DNA from: Dipteris shenzhenensis | Taxonomy: Eukaryota; Polypodiophyta; Polypodiopsida; Gleicheniales | Length of the DNA: 64,000 nucleotides | NCBI GenBank assembly: GCA_047967505.1 | Contig: CM106538.1 | Reading direction: 5' to 3' (one strand) | Shown here: positions 21,236-33,082 of the stretch, one piece after another | Position numbering within the stretch: the first letter of the stretch is position 1 | How the letters are laid out: each line of letters begins with the position of its first letter | Program-made: the position numbers and the translations under genes | Notes under the pieces: model-generated | Databases searched by the model: none | What the model was told of the DNA's origin: nothing | The model's input: only the letters and a program-made list of their open reading frames with translations

Positions 21236-21295
21236 TTAAAATCTAAAATACTTGGGACACTCTAAAAGTCAAGTTCTAGCATAAAAAACAATGGA

Positions 21296-23345
21296 TTTTT
21301 TTTTCTGCAAAAAAGAGACTTCTATTAAGTAAGAAAGAAACTCGCTAGAGCAAGCTTTGTGCGGAAATACAACATGCTAAGCATGTAATAAAAAACACCT
21401 CAAAAGAATGAGGTAGAAAGAAACCAAGATTGAGGCTGAAAATGCCAACTCAACCTTGTAGAAGTCTCAACAAGGAAGGGAGAGTCTCTCCAATCCTTGA
21501 GAAAAGTAACTCCACTGGAGGAGGCTGCTCGAGAGGATCCCTGCATGGTCACCCATATGGCCATCAGAGTGTGTACCGTATTTGTCCAAGTACTGGCCAA
21601 GATCTGAGAAGGGTAAACCTGAGAACCCTCCATAGCCTCAGTGCATCTGACTCTACGAATGTGCCATGCTGCAATGCTAGCTAAAACCTCCCATGGAGAG
21701 TCAACCAAGGAATGAGCACCCCTGAAGAGAGTGGCCTAAACATCCTCTAAAGAGCACGACTCCACAAGGTGTTGTCGGATGTGTAGAGCCCAAGACGAGT
21801 CATGTCTCTCGAAGAAAACCTGGGGCCCTGAAAGAGTGAGCCAAGCCACTGATCCCCAGGTCATATATAAGGGGAGGCGAACAAAAGTGCTGAAAAGTCT
21901 TGCAATCCCCTTCCATATGATTCTCGCCTGTCTACAATCCCAAAGGCAGTGCTGTACTATCTCCGAAGCAGAAAGGCAACGAGGGCAAGTAGGGTCAGCT
22001 CCGAACCTGGATCTCCAATGATTCACTGCTATCCCACCATGAATAGAAAGCCAAAAGAAGAGAGTGATTTTTCTATTCCGGTGGGATTTCCGGAGCTTCT
22101 GCCAAAAAAATTTCTGCAAGTCTGCAGAAATCTAATCATACTCCCAATGAGAAGCTCTGGTGGGCCTCCAACCCCTACAGCTGAGCTGGAATTTCCAGGC
22201 ATTACTGACCGTGTAACAAAAGAAGGGGATGCTCTTCTCTCGGTGCCCTTCATCTATCCACTCCCATTCCCCAGTGAGTAGCGGGTCACAATCCAAGTAC
22301 CACTGTGAAAGAGAGCCATGCTCCATGAAGCCCACTATCCTGACTGGCTGAAACGGTACCTTCAACAATATATCGTTTGTGGACTTGGACAGCTTGCCCC
22401 CCGAAGAAACATCGAAGACTAGGGCATCCTCATGTGTGTTACATAAAGCAATCACCTGCAAAGGAATGCCTGATCTGGAAAAAGTCCCCATCCAGGTGGA
22501 ACAAGTAATAGACATGTCATCTGTGTCCACCCAATCCAAGGGCAAGGCTGCATCAATCTGTTGAACTCTCCCTCCATTCCCTCTGAGATTATGAACCACC
22601 TGGGCCTGTCGGTCTGCAAGAAGCCTCCTGAAGGCTTTCCATGCTCCCACAGTAGATGCAGGGCCCCTCTCCCATCTGGGCCACTGCATGTAAAGAGAAG
22701 CTCCAAGTGGTCTGCCATGCTCATCCAAAATACTATCGTTCCACATGATAGGCTGCCTTTCAATCTCTTCACGGGCGGACGGGGGAATCCTGCAAAGAGT
22801 ACTCCTGAAGCTAGCCCATGCTTTCAGGATAGCAACCATAAGAGGGGAAGAAGGAGATCTGAGGTGGGCTGTGGTGAAAACCCATCTGGTACTGTGTATC
22901 CAATCATCTCCTGAAGTGGGTGTGCGAGACTGTGTGCATCTGATAAAAAAGTCCTTCCAAGGCTCTTGCCCTGGCATAAGTCCTCTCACAATGACCTTGC
23001 AAAGTAAGGCTCTACACTGTAGATCCGGGTCAATGATATTCAAACCCCCTTCTCTTGTAGGAAGAATCAAGGTCTCCCAAGCCACCCTGGCTGTAACATC
23101 AATTGTGCCATCTAGACCACTCCATAAAAAGTTTCATATGGGCCTCTTGAGCTGAGTGATACAATCCCTAGAGTGGCACCAACAAGAGCATACAAACCAT
23201 GTTGTGGCTAGAAGAACCTGGTTAACCACCACCACTCTGGATGCCAAGTCAAGTTTGGCTGAGCTCCAGAAAAGGAGCTTTCTTCTTATGCTCTCCAACA
23301 CCGGAGCAAACTGTTGTGAAGGAGAGATGCCCACCCCAACCTAGC
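21296..23345 (-). mobile_element. LINE copy B (RT C-terminus to poly-A), inverted relative to copy A
   Basis: On the minus strand it runs from 23345 (GISPSQQFAPVLESIRRKLL, FWSSAKLDLASRVVVVNQVL: the RT thumb region) through ARVAWETLILPTREGGLN and the same blocks as copy A (GLMPGQEPWKDFF, WNDSILDEHGRPLG, CPRCLSASEIVQHC) to FLSTSFF and the poly-A at 21296-21304. One open frame of 317 codons survives (23085-22132); the rest is frameshifted. It is near-identical to copy A over 21296-23026. At 23345 it joins a plus-strand LINE ORF1 fragment. Confidence 0.9.
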
Positions 23346-24800
23346 GCTGTCCACGTTCCTGCCGCTATCGGATCTGGCAGCGTTACCAGGAGATCTCACC
23401 CCACACCTCAGAGATGTTCGACTTTTGGGACATGGATCCTTCCAAGTGGTTTTCGACTCCCACGAGTCCACAGCCCTTGTTCTCAAAGCTAATCCTCTGG
23501 CTTTGGGTTCGAGGAGGATTTTTCTTTTGCCCTACACCTTAAGCTTTGATCCGGTCGAGGAGGATAGTCAAGTCACATCACTGTTCATTAGATTTTCTGG
23601 TCTTCCTTAGGTCTACCATCGACTTCTTGCTACTATCGGAGCCACATTCGGAGTGGTCACCCCCCCCTTCCTAACATGCCTTCTTCCTCAGTAGAGGCAG
23701 TCAGAGTGGACGGGGTGCCTCAACTTAGGGTCATTGTCTCTGACCCTAACATCTCAGATGACCACATCATGCTTCAGTGCCCAGATGGCTCTCTCTTTCA
23801 ATAGAGAGTCGAGATTGCAAGTAGACAGGACTAGTGCAGGATTTGCAGGACCCTTGGGCACTTTGCTAGAGATTGCCCAACGAAGATAAAAAGACCTAAG
23901 AGGTCTTTTGGTGCGGCTCCTTCACGTACTACCCCGACTGCACCTCCCCAGTGCCCTGTACCACGCACTCCAGGACCACCAGGAGCAACAGGGCACCCTG
24001 CTTCACGTACCCCAAGACCACTAGGGGCAGCAAGGCGCCCAAAGCCCGCAGCACACCCAGTACCACGATGGAGAGAGATCACAGCGGCTCCCTTACCTTA
24101 GGAGGAGACCTTTGATCCGGTTCAAACAGACGCCATCCAAATTCCAGAGGTAGATGTTGCTGCAGCCTGAAACACTACAGTTCCACATCAAGAGGGGCCT
24201 TTAGAATCTAGATGCACCGGTACCAGCCCCAGTCACTTTGGTTTCTGATCATAAGGGGGCTACCGATACTTCTTCCCCACAGACTGTTCCTGCCACAGTC
24301 AGGACGACTGAGGTAATGCATGCACAGATGAGGACTCTAGATTCCTCTTCAGACCAGCCACAGGCCTCCTCAGCCCCCAGCTCCAGTTCTGCTGATAGAG
24401 GCCTGGCAGGTCCTTCTCCTCCATCTTCCATGAGTACAGGTCTTCTTCGCACTCCTCGGCCAGACCTGCTTCTCAGGAACTCTTTTTCGGCACTGGCAGA
24501 CTCGGCGACTTTCATGGATGAGGAGTTTGTGTCCTCCACCTTAGGGGTCCCAGTCATTGGGATTCCTTTTGATAGGGCCTCCCCCTCAGCAGGTGTGGGG
24601 ATCCTTTCACCTGTTAAGTTTCCTGCCCTCAGCACAAGTGTTTCGGCCCAGGGGAAGTTGGTCTCCTCTACTAGGTCGGGTGGCATAGACGTTCATCTAG
24701 CGGTGCCAGATACAGGGTGGTTGCAACGGTGCACATGGAGTAGTTACAAGGCACTGACTTGGCGCAAGCTGGCTGTTGCAGGAGACATGAAGAGGCTCAA
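23346..24800 (+). pseudogene. LINE ORF1 relic with CCHC zinc knuckle
   Basis: The plus strand carries LINE ORF1: VVFDSHESTALVLKANPLAL and DSQVTSLFIRFSGLP (23450-23610) resemble the DUF4283-type domain. A zinc knuckle CRICRTLGHFARDC (CX2CX4HX4C) lies at 23835-23876, then a Pro/Gln/His-rich region with stops. The C-terminal segment SFSALADSATFMDEEF lies in a 212-codon frame starting at 24238. Several frames are needed. Its orientation is opposite to the ORF2 pieces on both sides, so this is a rearranged cluster rather than one element. Confidence 0.75.
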
Positions 24801-24869
24801 CGGCGGAATGGCTAAGGAGGAGGGGACAACCAATAGGAGAGAGGGAGGGGATTTTCCATCCGGAAGGCG

Positions 24870-25790
24870 AGGGTGAAGATATTATCAAATATGCTCCTGC
24901 CATGCACAAAGCCTGTCTGAGTATCATGGATGAGGTCTGGAAGAAGGGGCTGCAACCGGATGCTGATCGCCTTGGCTAGGATTTTGTACAGAGTGCCCAA
25001 AAGAGTAATGGGTCTCCAATGGGATACAAAATTCATGTTGCCACCTTTCGGGATAAGGTGTATGAGTCCCTCGGTCAGTGAGTCAGGCATCTCACCTGAG
25101 TCCCAAATGCCCTGCAGGGCTGAAGTAATATGATCACCTATCATATCCCAAAAGGCTGTAAAAAAAGGAGTAAGACCATCGGAACCAAGGCATTTGCCCT
25201 TATGAAGGGCGGAACCAGGGCATCTGTCCTTATGAAGGACGGAGAGAGCACTCTTAAACTCTGTGTTGGTAAAGCGTGCATCAAGTGAGCATATCATCTC
25301 TGGTGTGACCAACACAAGTAAACTCTGCCAAATCTCATCTCTAGCCATATCTCTGGCATGTGTGTCAGGATTTGAGGAAAGAAGGGAGGCATAGAAAGTT
25401 GTCGCTAAGTGCATGACGGTATCCGGATGAGACTGCAAAACGCCGTCAAAGTCAATAAGCTGCCTGACACTCTCTCTACTATGTCTAGGACCAAGTGTAG
25501 AGAAAAAGTGTTTATTGACTCTCCCTCCCATCTATATCCAAACCCGTGCATGGAAGGCATACTCTGCTCTCTGATCAAGCAATGTCTGCAAGTGAGCCCT
25601 TGCCATAGCAAGGCGCTCCTGTACCCAAGCATCAGATGGTCGTTTCTGCTCCTCGCTGAAAGGTATTCAAAACCTAAGATAAAGTCAAATAACTCCATTC
25701 TCAATGATGTGGTCAGCCAACTTAGAGCATCAGTGTAATGGGCGCCGTATCCCTGTGGCAACGTCTAATGCTAGCTGCACATGGTTTTAC
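24870..25790 (-). pseudogene. LINE reverse transcriptase relic
   Basis: The minus strand has a 239-codon frame (25531-24812): WQSLLVLVTPEMI, then a locally duplicated LHKDRCPGSALHKGKCLGSDGL, FFTAFWDMIGDHI, EGLIHLIPKGGNMNFVSHW, RPITLLGTLYKILAKAI and LLPDLIHDTQTGFVHGRS with DNIFTLAF. These are RT fingers up to the block before motif A. Upstream sequence to 25790 is the EN-RT linker in another frame (Q.RLAMARAHLQTLLDQRAEY). It stops at about 24870, before motif A, at the junction with the ORF1 relic. Confidence 0.85.
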
Positions 25791-28092
25791 TTAGCTCTAA
25801 ATTCAAGTCTCCAGAGAAACCGCTCCTTTTTTCACCTATGATTCAAGTCTTTTCGTCTCCTAATACGGTTTGTACCCCCTACCCTCCTCTTGGGCCTCCC
25901 AAAAACAAAATTTCGATGCCATGCATGCTGTCATTCTATCTTTCTAACTCAACATTCAATGACGTTCCTCATGCATGCTCAGTCCCTCCTTACGTACACT
26001 AGTTTGTATGGTCAGTTACTGACAGCTACAACCTACAAGTGTGTATTCAGCAGCCCTGATTCCCGTGCTTGTTATTTTCATTTGTTCAGCTACTATATGG
26101 ATTTATGAGATTCAAGATATTACCTGCCTGGTTCAGTTTCTTGGTAATACGCACATTGTGTTTGAGATGGGTTGGGACTTACTTTGATGTTTAGATCCAA
26201 ACTTTTCGTTCAATCCATTAGGAGGGGCCCGTAAAAGGAATGAATATGATCTTCAGAGGCATTTAAAGTCACCAAAACCAAGCTGCCAAGTCGCATATAG
26301 AAGAGCTGCAGAAATGTCAAAATGCTAACCCGAAGAAAATGGCCAAATAGTTTACACACGCCGATTCGTTCGGTGAAGCGACGCTTTGATCAATTTCTTC
26401 AGTAAATCGAAACTCATTCCGTCCCTGTTATTCAGACAATATATGAGACCATATTATTGGGGAAACGATGAAGTCCATCACACATATCTCCGAATCACGA
26501 ACCATGAGGATAAGGAACTTTACCAAGGGCCAAGGAGCCCATGTTCCTGGAGTAGTCCAGTCATGAAGTTTGCAAAGAAGTCAGAGAATATACATGGAAT
26601 TGAATTCATAGATACTCAATTACTTTGGAACTTTGTAGGATACAACCCACAAATTGCGTAGAAATGCGGTGGTACTAAAACGAGGGGGTGAGCATGATCT
26701 ACAGAATAATAACAACAGCAAGTTGCAGAGATAACAACACGGCAAGACAATGCGGGAGGTAACTGCAGGCTAAAAGTACGGGGTGAAGTACCTTCAAACG
26801 AAGTGATACAAACGTAGGGCAATGTGTCCTGAGAAACGAGCCACGTTACTGAGACAAAATGAGAAGATTAATGGATTAACGTCGATGCAGAGCGACAGTG
26901 TTTGTTGAGCGCGTGAGAGCGAGCCTGCGAGAGTAAATGGAAGGCGAAAGTAGCAGCATGCAGAAGGAAGAAGAGCCAGAGCTGGTAGAAGAGTAGATGA
27001 ATGTACGCCGACCAGTGGAGTCGGCAACGGGCAGCAAAAGGGCTCTAATGTTTGTGCCAACCTCAGTGCAGAAAGTGTGAACAAGGGACGGGTGGCGAAC
27101 GGCCATGAAAACTTGGGTTGGGTGATCAACGTCTACCATGTGGAGATGGTTGTGGAGCTGAGTAGAGTGATGCTCATGCAGTGGCTGCGTGATTAGCAGC
27201 GTGTGAATCGTGAGACTGTGACTCGTGAGTTGAACGGACAAGCAGCGCCGCAATACAATTAGTAAACGGCAAGTGAAGCACACGTCTCCTGCTCAGTGCT
27301 GCTTTGGAAATGCCTCCCTCTTTCAACGGTCCTGAGTCCTGACTCCTCGTCCTTCCAAGTTCCAGCTTTCAAAGTCTTGTTTCTTTATTGCAACCCCGAC
27401 CGGTGGACACTACAGTAATGAGTCTCTTTATCAGTCCTTCTACCTCGGTATCAATGTTCACCGAAAACCTGCAAACCATATATACAATGAACCTACAACA
27501 TTTTAATCTTCACCCCTTAAAAACATTTTCTCAATTTTTTAAAATCTGCAAAATTTTAGGTAATTTAGTTATATTTTAGCTTAAAAATTGACAAATTCTA
27601 AAGAAAAACCTTCAAAATTTGAAACCCCAAGTTTTGTGATTTGTTGAGAAAAATGTTTTTCGTGAACACTGCTCGGCATCCATCCACTGAGCACTCTCCA
27701 CAGCATTCATTCTCATGCACAAATTTAGGGAGCCGTTTTCAGGTGAAGATCTCAACATAAAAGCACTCTTAATGGGAATTCATAGCTACAATTACCCTCG
27801 TGTAAATTGGTGGCTCTCCTGGGCTATTCACTTAGCACTATGTTCACCTCATTATGATGAGGTGAACATAATGGGACAAAAGTCACGTGTAAGCTTTCCT
27901 ATGCACTTACAACTAAATGTCAGGCAAGATGTGATGGCAAGGCAATATCATTTTTTTGGTCTGCCCCTCAGGGTAGCCTTAGCAACTGTGAGATTTTGGC
28001 AAAGCAGAAATTAGGCATTTCTTGAATTTTTGGAAGTGCATTTTTCCTATTGGCTCTTCTTCGTTGGACTTGCATGCAGACTTTAAAGTGGT

Positions 28093-28094
<2 letters not shown>
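25791..28094. other. Mostly unannotatable spacer
   Basis: ORFs here (up to 135 codons, minus, 27283-26876) lack recognisable domains. A perfect 14-bp stem with 4-base loop lies at 27839-27870. Otherwise I see no gene. Confidence 0.5.
27839..27870. repeat. Perfect 14-bp hairpin
   Basis: TATGTTCACCTCAT at 27839-27852, loop TATG, and the exact reverse complement ATGAGGTGAACATA at 27857-27870. It has no U-run on either side, so it is not a simple terminator. Confidence 0.85.

Positions 28095-28095
<1 letters not shown>

Positions 28096-28149
<54 letters not shown>
28096..28149 (+). repeat. (CT)n microsatellite
   Basis: About 27 uninterrupted CT units. Confidence 0.95.
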
Positions 28150-28152
<3 letters not shown>

Positions 28153-29100
28153 CACAACAAAGAAGCCACCGCCAAGCCAGGCCACTTGCCACCAAATGGA
28201 TAGCTTAAGTGCTAGTGGCAAATGGCAAGGCAATATCATTGCCAACCTACTCTAAAATCATAAAACAGGATGAATAATATATATATCATTCATTAGGCCT
28301 GCTAATGCATGAGTGAAATGCCCAAACAAATGCATGAGTGAAATGCCGAGACAGAGCATAAAAGAGGGTCCAAGGTGAAAAGGAAGAAGGAGATTAAGAG
28401 TATGCAAAGAGGAGTAAATGCAAATGGCCCCAGAGTCATTAATTATACTCTACAATTGCACCAACCACAAATTAACAAGTAGAGCATAAATAATAACAAA
28501 TATTTTACTTTTACCATCTCAACCACAACCTTACCCATGGTAGGCCAACAACACAATTATCCCTTTCTTTGGTAGTAGTGGGCCGACGAATTACAAATTC
28601 TATTCTGGCTTGAATACCTATTCCTCATGTGAAATGCATATAAATATGGAGTTGCTTGGTTCATTAAAGCGTGGAAGATCCTTACACTCACCATTAAGCA
28701 TGATACATAGTAGAGCTCTCAAACGCAAGATAAAAAGAAAATGCACCAATAATTAGTAGAAGGGAAAGAGAAGAGGGGTGTATGGGAGGAGACAAAAAGA
28801 AGTAAAGGAGAATGCATATAGAAATGGGGAGAGGTGTGAAAGGGAAAGAGGGAGGTAAAAGGAGGGAGTGAAATAAACCCTCCATTAATAATACTAACCT
28901 AATCTCCATTGACCATATAGCATTCATTCAAAGATGGTGGGACATTTCTCGGTTTGCACACCATCAAAAAGTGAATGAGCGCTCAACATTTTCTAAAGTA
29001 CTATCTAATTCACCATTATGGTACTTTATTCTAAGCGACGTCAATGACCTTTAAAGTTGATAGCTTAATGAGTTTCACTAGGGTTTCAAAAACGTAGTTC
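28150..29100. other. AT-rich spacer
   Basis: No coding or repeat feature that I can support, apart from short purine-rich stretches at 28740-28870. Confidence 0.5.
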
Positions 29101-29460
29101 TCAATGGCCATCAATCTCCAAACATATCTTCAATAATATTTATTTCATTCTTAACGTGTGCAAAGTGGTATTGACTTTACCTTCATGCTTTATTTTTGTA
29201 TGTCTAGACCATGTTCTATTTGACCCAATATATATTTGCTATAAATTAATATTATCGAGGTTGTCTACATATAGTATTAGAAGGCTTTAATATCCCTAGC
29301 TATCAATCCCCAAACATATCTGCAATAATCTTTTCTCATCCCTAGCAGGTGCAACGTGGTGTTGACTTTACCTTCATGCATATTTTTGTGGATCTAGACG
29401 ATGTTCTATTTGAACCAATATTTGATATAATTTATTATTGAGGCTATCCACCTTGCTAAT
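29101..29460 (+). repeat. Tandem duplication of about 180-195 bp
   Basis: 29101-29294 and 29296-29460 share 'caatcnccaaacatatct.caataat', 'gtg.t.ttgactttaccttcatgc.t.tttttgt' and 'ctagac.atgttctatttga.ccaatat'. A third, shorter echo follows at 29540-29620. Confidence 0.7.
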
Positions 29461-29634
29461 ACCCATGCTCCATAATAGTTTTCAAACCATCATGTCTTTT
29501 TAAAGTATATTGTTTTAATATCATTTTCTATCATAATACTATATATGGTATTAGAAAGCTTTTAAAATCCCTTGCTACTCTTATTCCTATCATTTTTTGT
29601 GGATATAGTTAGATTGCTTAGCATTTCCCCCCCC

Positions 29635-29635
<1 letters not shown>

Positions 29636-29728
<93 letters not shown>
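29636..29728 (+). repeat. (CT)n microsatellite
   Basis: About 45 CT units preceded by a C-run at 29627-29635. Confidence 0.95.
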
Positions 29729-29731
<3 letters not shown>

Positions 29732-29804
29732 CACATTGCGGACTTGAGAGGGGACCTAGAGTTCCCCACCAACATCTAATTCCATCGTGATAATTTTCTC
29801 AGAG

Positions 29805-30480
29805 TGTCAATGGACGGAGGACAGACAAGCCTCACATGTCTTGAGGATCACGGGAGACAGAGGAGCAATTCTTGTATACTTGCCTTGTATACTATGAGAT
29901 CCGAGGATGATACCAATGCTAATTTCAGGAGGGACATGATTTTGGACCTCTCTCTCAACTCATTCATTTCCACGACTAGGTGTGCATTGGTCTCTATTTG
30001 ATGGAGATGCGATGACATAGAGAGACCTTGTTGCACCGCATCAGAGAGCAGGAGGAGACAATGGCACATGTGTCTGATCTAGATCAAGCCTAGCAACATG
30101 TGACAGATTTTTACAACTTTCAATTTGCCTTTGGACATAACGGAGTTGCGGAGGAGGAAATAGATGACATGCGAGATGAGTGGGTCAATGGGATGAGACG
30201 CCGACGTGGAGAGATGCAACAAAAGATGCAGAGATGGGGACCAGGGCACACATGATGGAGGTCTGGCCCATCACAACCATATTCAAAAGGGATCTCCCAA
30301 CCAGAGGGGTCACTATCGACATGGCATACCAACCATGCCCCCACCGCCAAGAGAGACGACCCGATAGACACATATACGAGATATTTTCACAGCTCATAGG
30401 AGAGTTACTATGGCATTGGGATATGTATTTTGACCTTGAATTTGAGTACTTGTTTGGTTGTATTTGCTTTAGCTTAGTGC
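29805..30480 (+). repeat. Dispersed repeat family R1, copy 2
   Basis: Plus-strand counterpart of 16480-17200: shared GGAGGACAGACAAGCCTCACATG, TTCATTTCCACGACTAGGTG and GCATTGGTCTCTATTTGATG blocks. The 3' block encodes RGVTIDMA and RRPDRHIYE, against RGVTLDMA and RRPNRGRYT in copy 1. Probably a relic of a mobile-element ORF of unknown type. Confidence 0.6.
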
Positions 30481-30601
30481 TTAGCATTCAGCAAAGGGCC
30501 TTAGCGAGCCTTTTTGCTTTGACCCACAGTGGCTTGTATGGGTTACTTTTGTGATTGTACATTGCATCATAGGCCCGCGAGGCCTCTAGAAGATGTTAAT
30601 A

Positions 30602-30720
<119 letters not shown>

Positions 30721-31140
30721 CACTTTCAATGATTGTGTCCAATGTCGTATAAGTTTTGTTTAAAATGTTTCAAATTTAAAGTGCATATACTTTTCAAATG
30801 CCATAAACTTATGGAGCATGAAAATATGATGAACAAAAATTGCCATTTCATGAGTCCACTGCCTTACATATTTATGCATGTATTTGCACATGTATACACA
30901 TGTATGTGAATGTGAGAATGCAATCGTGTGTGTGTCCATGTATGTGTGTGTGTGTGTGCATGCGTGCATGCATGCGTGCATCTATGTGAGTGTGTGTGAG
31001 TGTGTATGTGCACACACATAATATACATACTTACTTATATTTATATAGATGTATGCATGCGTGTGCTCTTAGATTTAGCCCTTTAAATAGTTTCAATTAT
31101 TTTGTTATAGACTCAAATTATTGTGATGTGTGCATGAGTA
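30721..31140. other. TG/TGCA-rich spacer
   Basis: It contains a TG and TGCATGCG rich stretch at 30925-31020. No gene. Confidence 0.6.
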
Positions 31141-31145
31141 CATAT

Positions 31146-31450
31146 AAACATACATAAGTAAGTATGTGTGTACATACATACATATATGCATACATAATAC
31201 ACATGCACATATGTATATATGTATGTATGTATATACATACATACATGCATACGAACGTATGTACATATGTATGCATGCTTGTATGTCTATACAAGTATTT
31301 ATGTAAGTACATACACACATAATAGCATACCACCTAATTTGAGAATTCTAAACTCAAAACGAGAACTCTAGGGAAATCTTGTTTTTTCATGTAAATTTTG
31401 TATACTTTGTAGAAAGATGCTCCTTTTGCAAACTGACTTTCGACAAAAAT
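31146..31450 (+). repeat. Inverted repeat A, left copy
   Basis: ATGT/TACA-rich sequence followed by a unique stretch (taatttgagaattctaaac...gagaactctagggaaatcttg). It is repeated as the reverse complement at 33700-34010. With the right copy it could be the terminal inverted repeat of a DNA transposon of about 2.9 kb. Confidence 0.8.
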
Positions 31451-31454
31451 CATA

Positions 31455-32797
31455 GATGCGCCCTATTTTAATATGTATCTACTTCACTTTTGTTTTTTTT
31501 TGCAACTCAAGTTTTGTTAAATTAGTTTTACATCTTTTCATTGAGCCGTTTGACATGCATCTCGTAGATGAGTCCTAACGAAATTGCTTTGGCATGACTC
31601 GAGGCATTATCAGCCAGTGGCCAACTTCATCATAGGAAGAGATTAGGATGTTGTGCTTTAAGAGCTTCAGACGATGTGGATGAGTCCACACATTTGAGTT
31701 GAAGCCCCCATGCGAAGACATAGCCCACCACTGGACCCATCACCACCCTTGTATTTTTCGCCCCTGCCCCCACCTCCACCCCTCCCACACTAGCAAGTAG
31801 GGCTGAGCCAGCCGCCTCTAGTGGTACTATGAGACCCTTGGGGTCATGCCCTCCAGTGCACAATTAATGTTGGAATGCCATTCTTTGTCCTGGATCACCC
31901 CTTCCCCCATGATAGAGCTTAGCTCCTTTTAAAACACAGCGGCAATGTGCCAAATTTCATTTAATATGTTGCCTTGACAGTCCTACACACGATCAATTAA
32001 GTCTCTCAGTGGTTTCTCTCAATCGCTTGGAAAAACGCCTTCGAGGGGTAGTCTCCCACTACTAGCGAGGTCTGCCGACTCATGGTTCTCGCCACCTCCG
32101 CTTCTTGCAAAACCACTAAAGTGGCCAGGTAGGGATCTTTAGGGGAGTGCATGATGGTGGCATGAAGGGATTCCTGCGTCGCCAGAGCAACCACCCTAGG
32201 CCCATCCACACCCTTTTGGTTTCCCCTAGCTACATAGCAACATTATTATGCCGATGACTTACGAGAGATCATCGAGGATGACAATGGCACCGCTATCATA
32301 GCTCACATGAGCTAGCTCATTGCCATGATGTTTGACTCAAATATGTTAGATCCATGGCCAAAGTAAGACCGACAAAAAAAAGACTATGTCATAGATCGAC
32401 TCATAAAGGAGTACCCTATACTTCCTGGTTGTGAGTTTGATAGGAAGTACATGCTTAAATGCATGGGCGACGTACTTAAACATCTTCAATCAAAGATATG
32501 GGATACAAGCAAGGAGGGCAGGCCAAGGCCTCCTCATGTGGATAAGCTAGATTGGAAGAGGGCCAAGCAAGAGCTTTGCTCCCGGAAAAGTGCAATAAGT
32601 AGCCAAGACATGAGCACATATGCATAGCAGAGGTGCTTCACATGTTGCGAGTGGTGGCAAGAAAGGATTCAAGGCTGTGGTAAGTGTATGTGTGCTATAT
32701 ACTCCTTTTGTAATTTTAAGTTTGGTTTGAAGACATTTTTTTTCTCAGTAGCACTTCATTTGATGTTTTTAATTTGAATTTACAAGCATTTTGTGAT
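31455..32797 (+). repeat. Inverted repeat B, left copy (about 1.34 kb)
   Basis: Matches the reverse complement of 34016-35365 with few differences. On its minus strand it carries a LINE-linker-like reading (SRQTSLVVGDYPSKAFFQAI near 32015-32090). On its plus strand it carries the 5' part of a candidate transposase gene. Confidence 0.85.
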
Positions 32798-33082
32798 TGG
32801 CCAAAACCCTACAGATGAGGAGTCTTTGAGGAGTGTCAATATGCATATGCTATGGGCATGTGGGCTCTTTTTGAGAGGTTGGACCAAAGTTGCCATGTAA
32901 GTCTCCGATCCTCCTTATTCTAAATCATGTTGGACCTTTCCATTTCCAAAATAAGAATTTAATTATATGTTCTAAATTGTTTCACTCAACATTCTTAGGG
33001 CATGATCGATCCAAGCGAGAACATGGGTGAGAGCGAGGGAGGAGGCAAGATGGGGGATCAAAAGATGAGCACTTTAGCTTAG
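32390..33082 (+). pseudogene. Candidate DNA-transposon gene (Transposase_24-like C-terminus)
   Basis: Plus-strand reading with apparent introns. The blocks are LIKEYPILPGCEFDRKYML, MGDVLKHLQSKIWDTSKEG, DKLDWKRAKQEL and HMHSRGASHVASGGKKGFKAV (to about 32678). Then GTAAGT opens an intron. The next coding-like block is EECQYAYAMGMWALFERLDQ (about 32825-32890), followed by another GTAAGT and a TTCTTAG at 32993-32999. The last exon reads GMIDPSENMGESEGGG to a stop near 33080. The AHMHSRGASH..GGKKGF block resembles 'NR....HTSGSKSF' of plant En/Spm-associated transposases, which is my reason for the suggestion. Frameshifts in the first part indicate decay. The function is an inference. Confidence 0.35.

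Noticed and set aside
24238-24876. 212-codon plus ORF as an independent gene
   Set aside because: It is the C-terminal part of a decayed LINE ORF1 continuing from the zinc knuckle at 23835.
26876-27283. 135-codon minus ORF
   Set aside because: No domain, codon pattern or conservation visible; length is within chance for this base composition.
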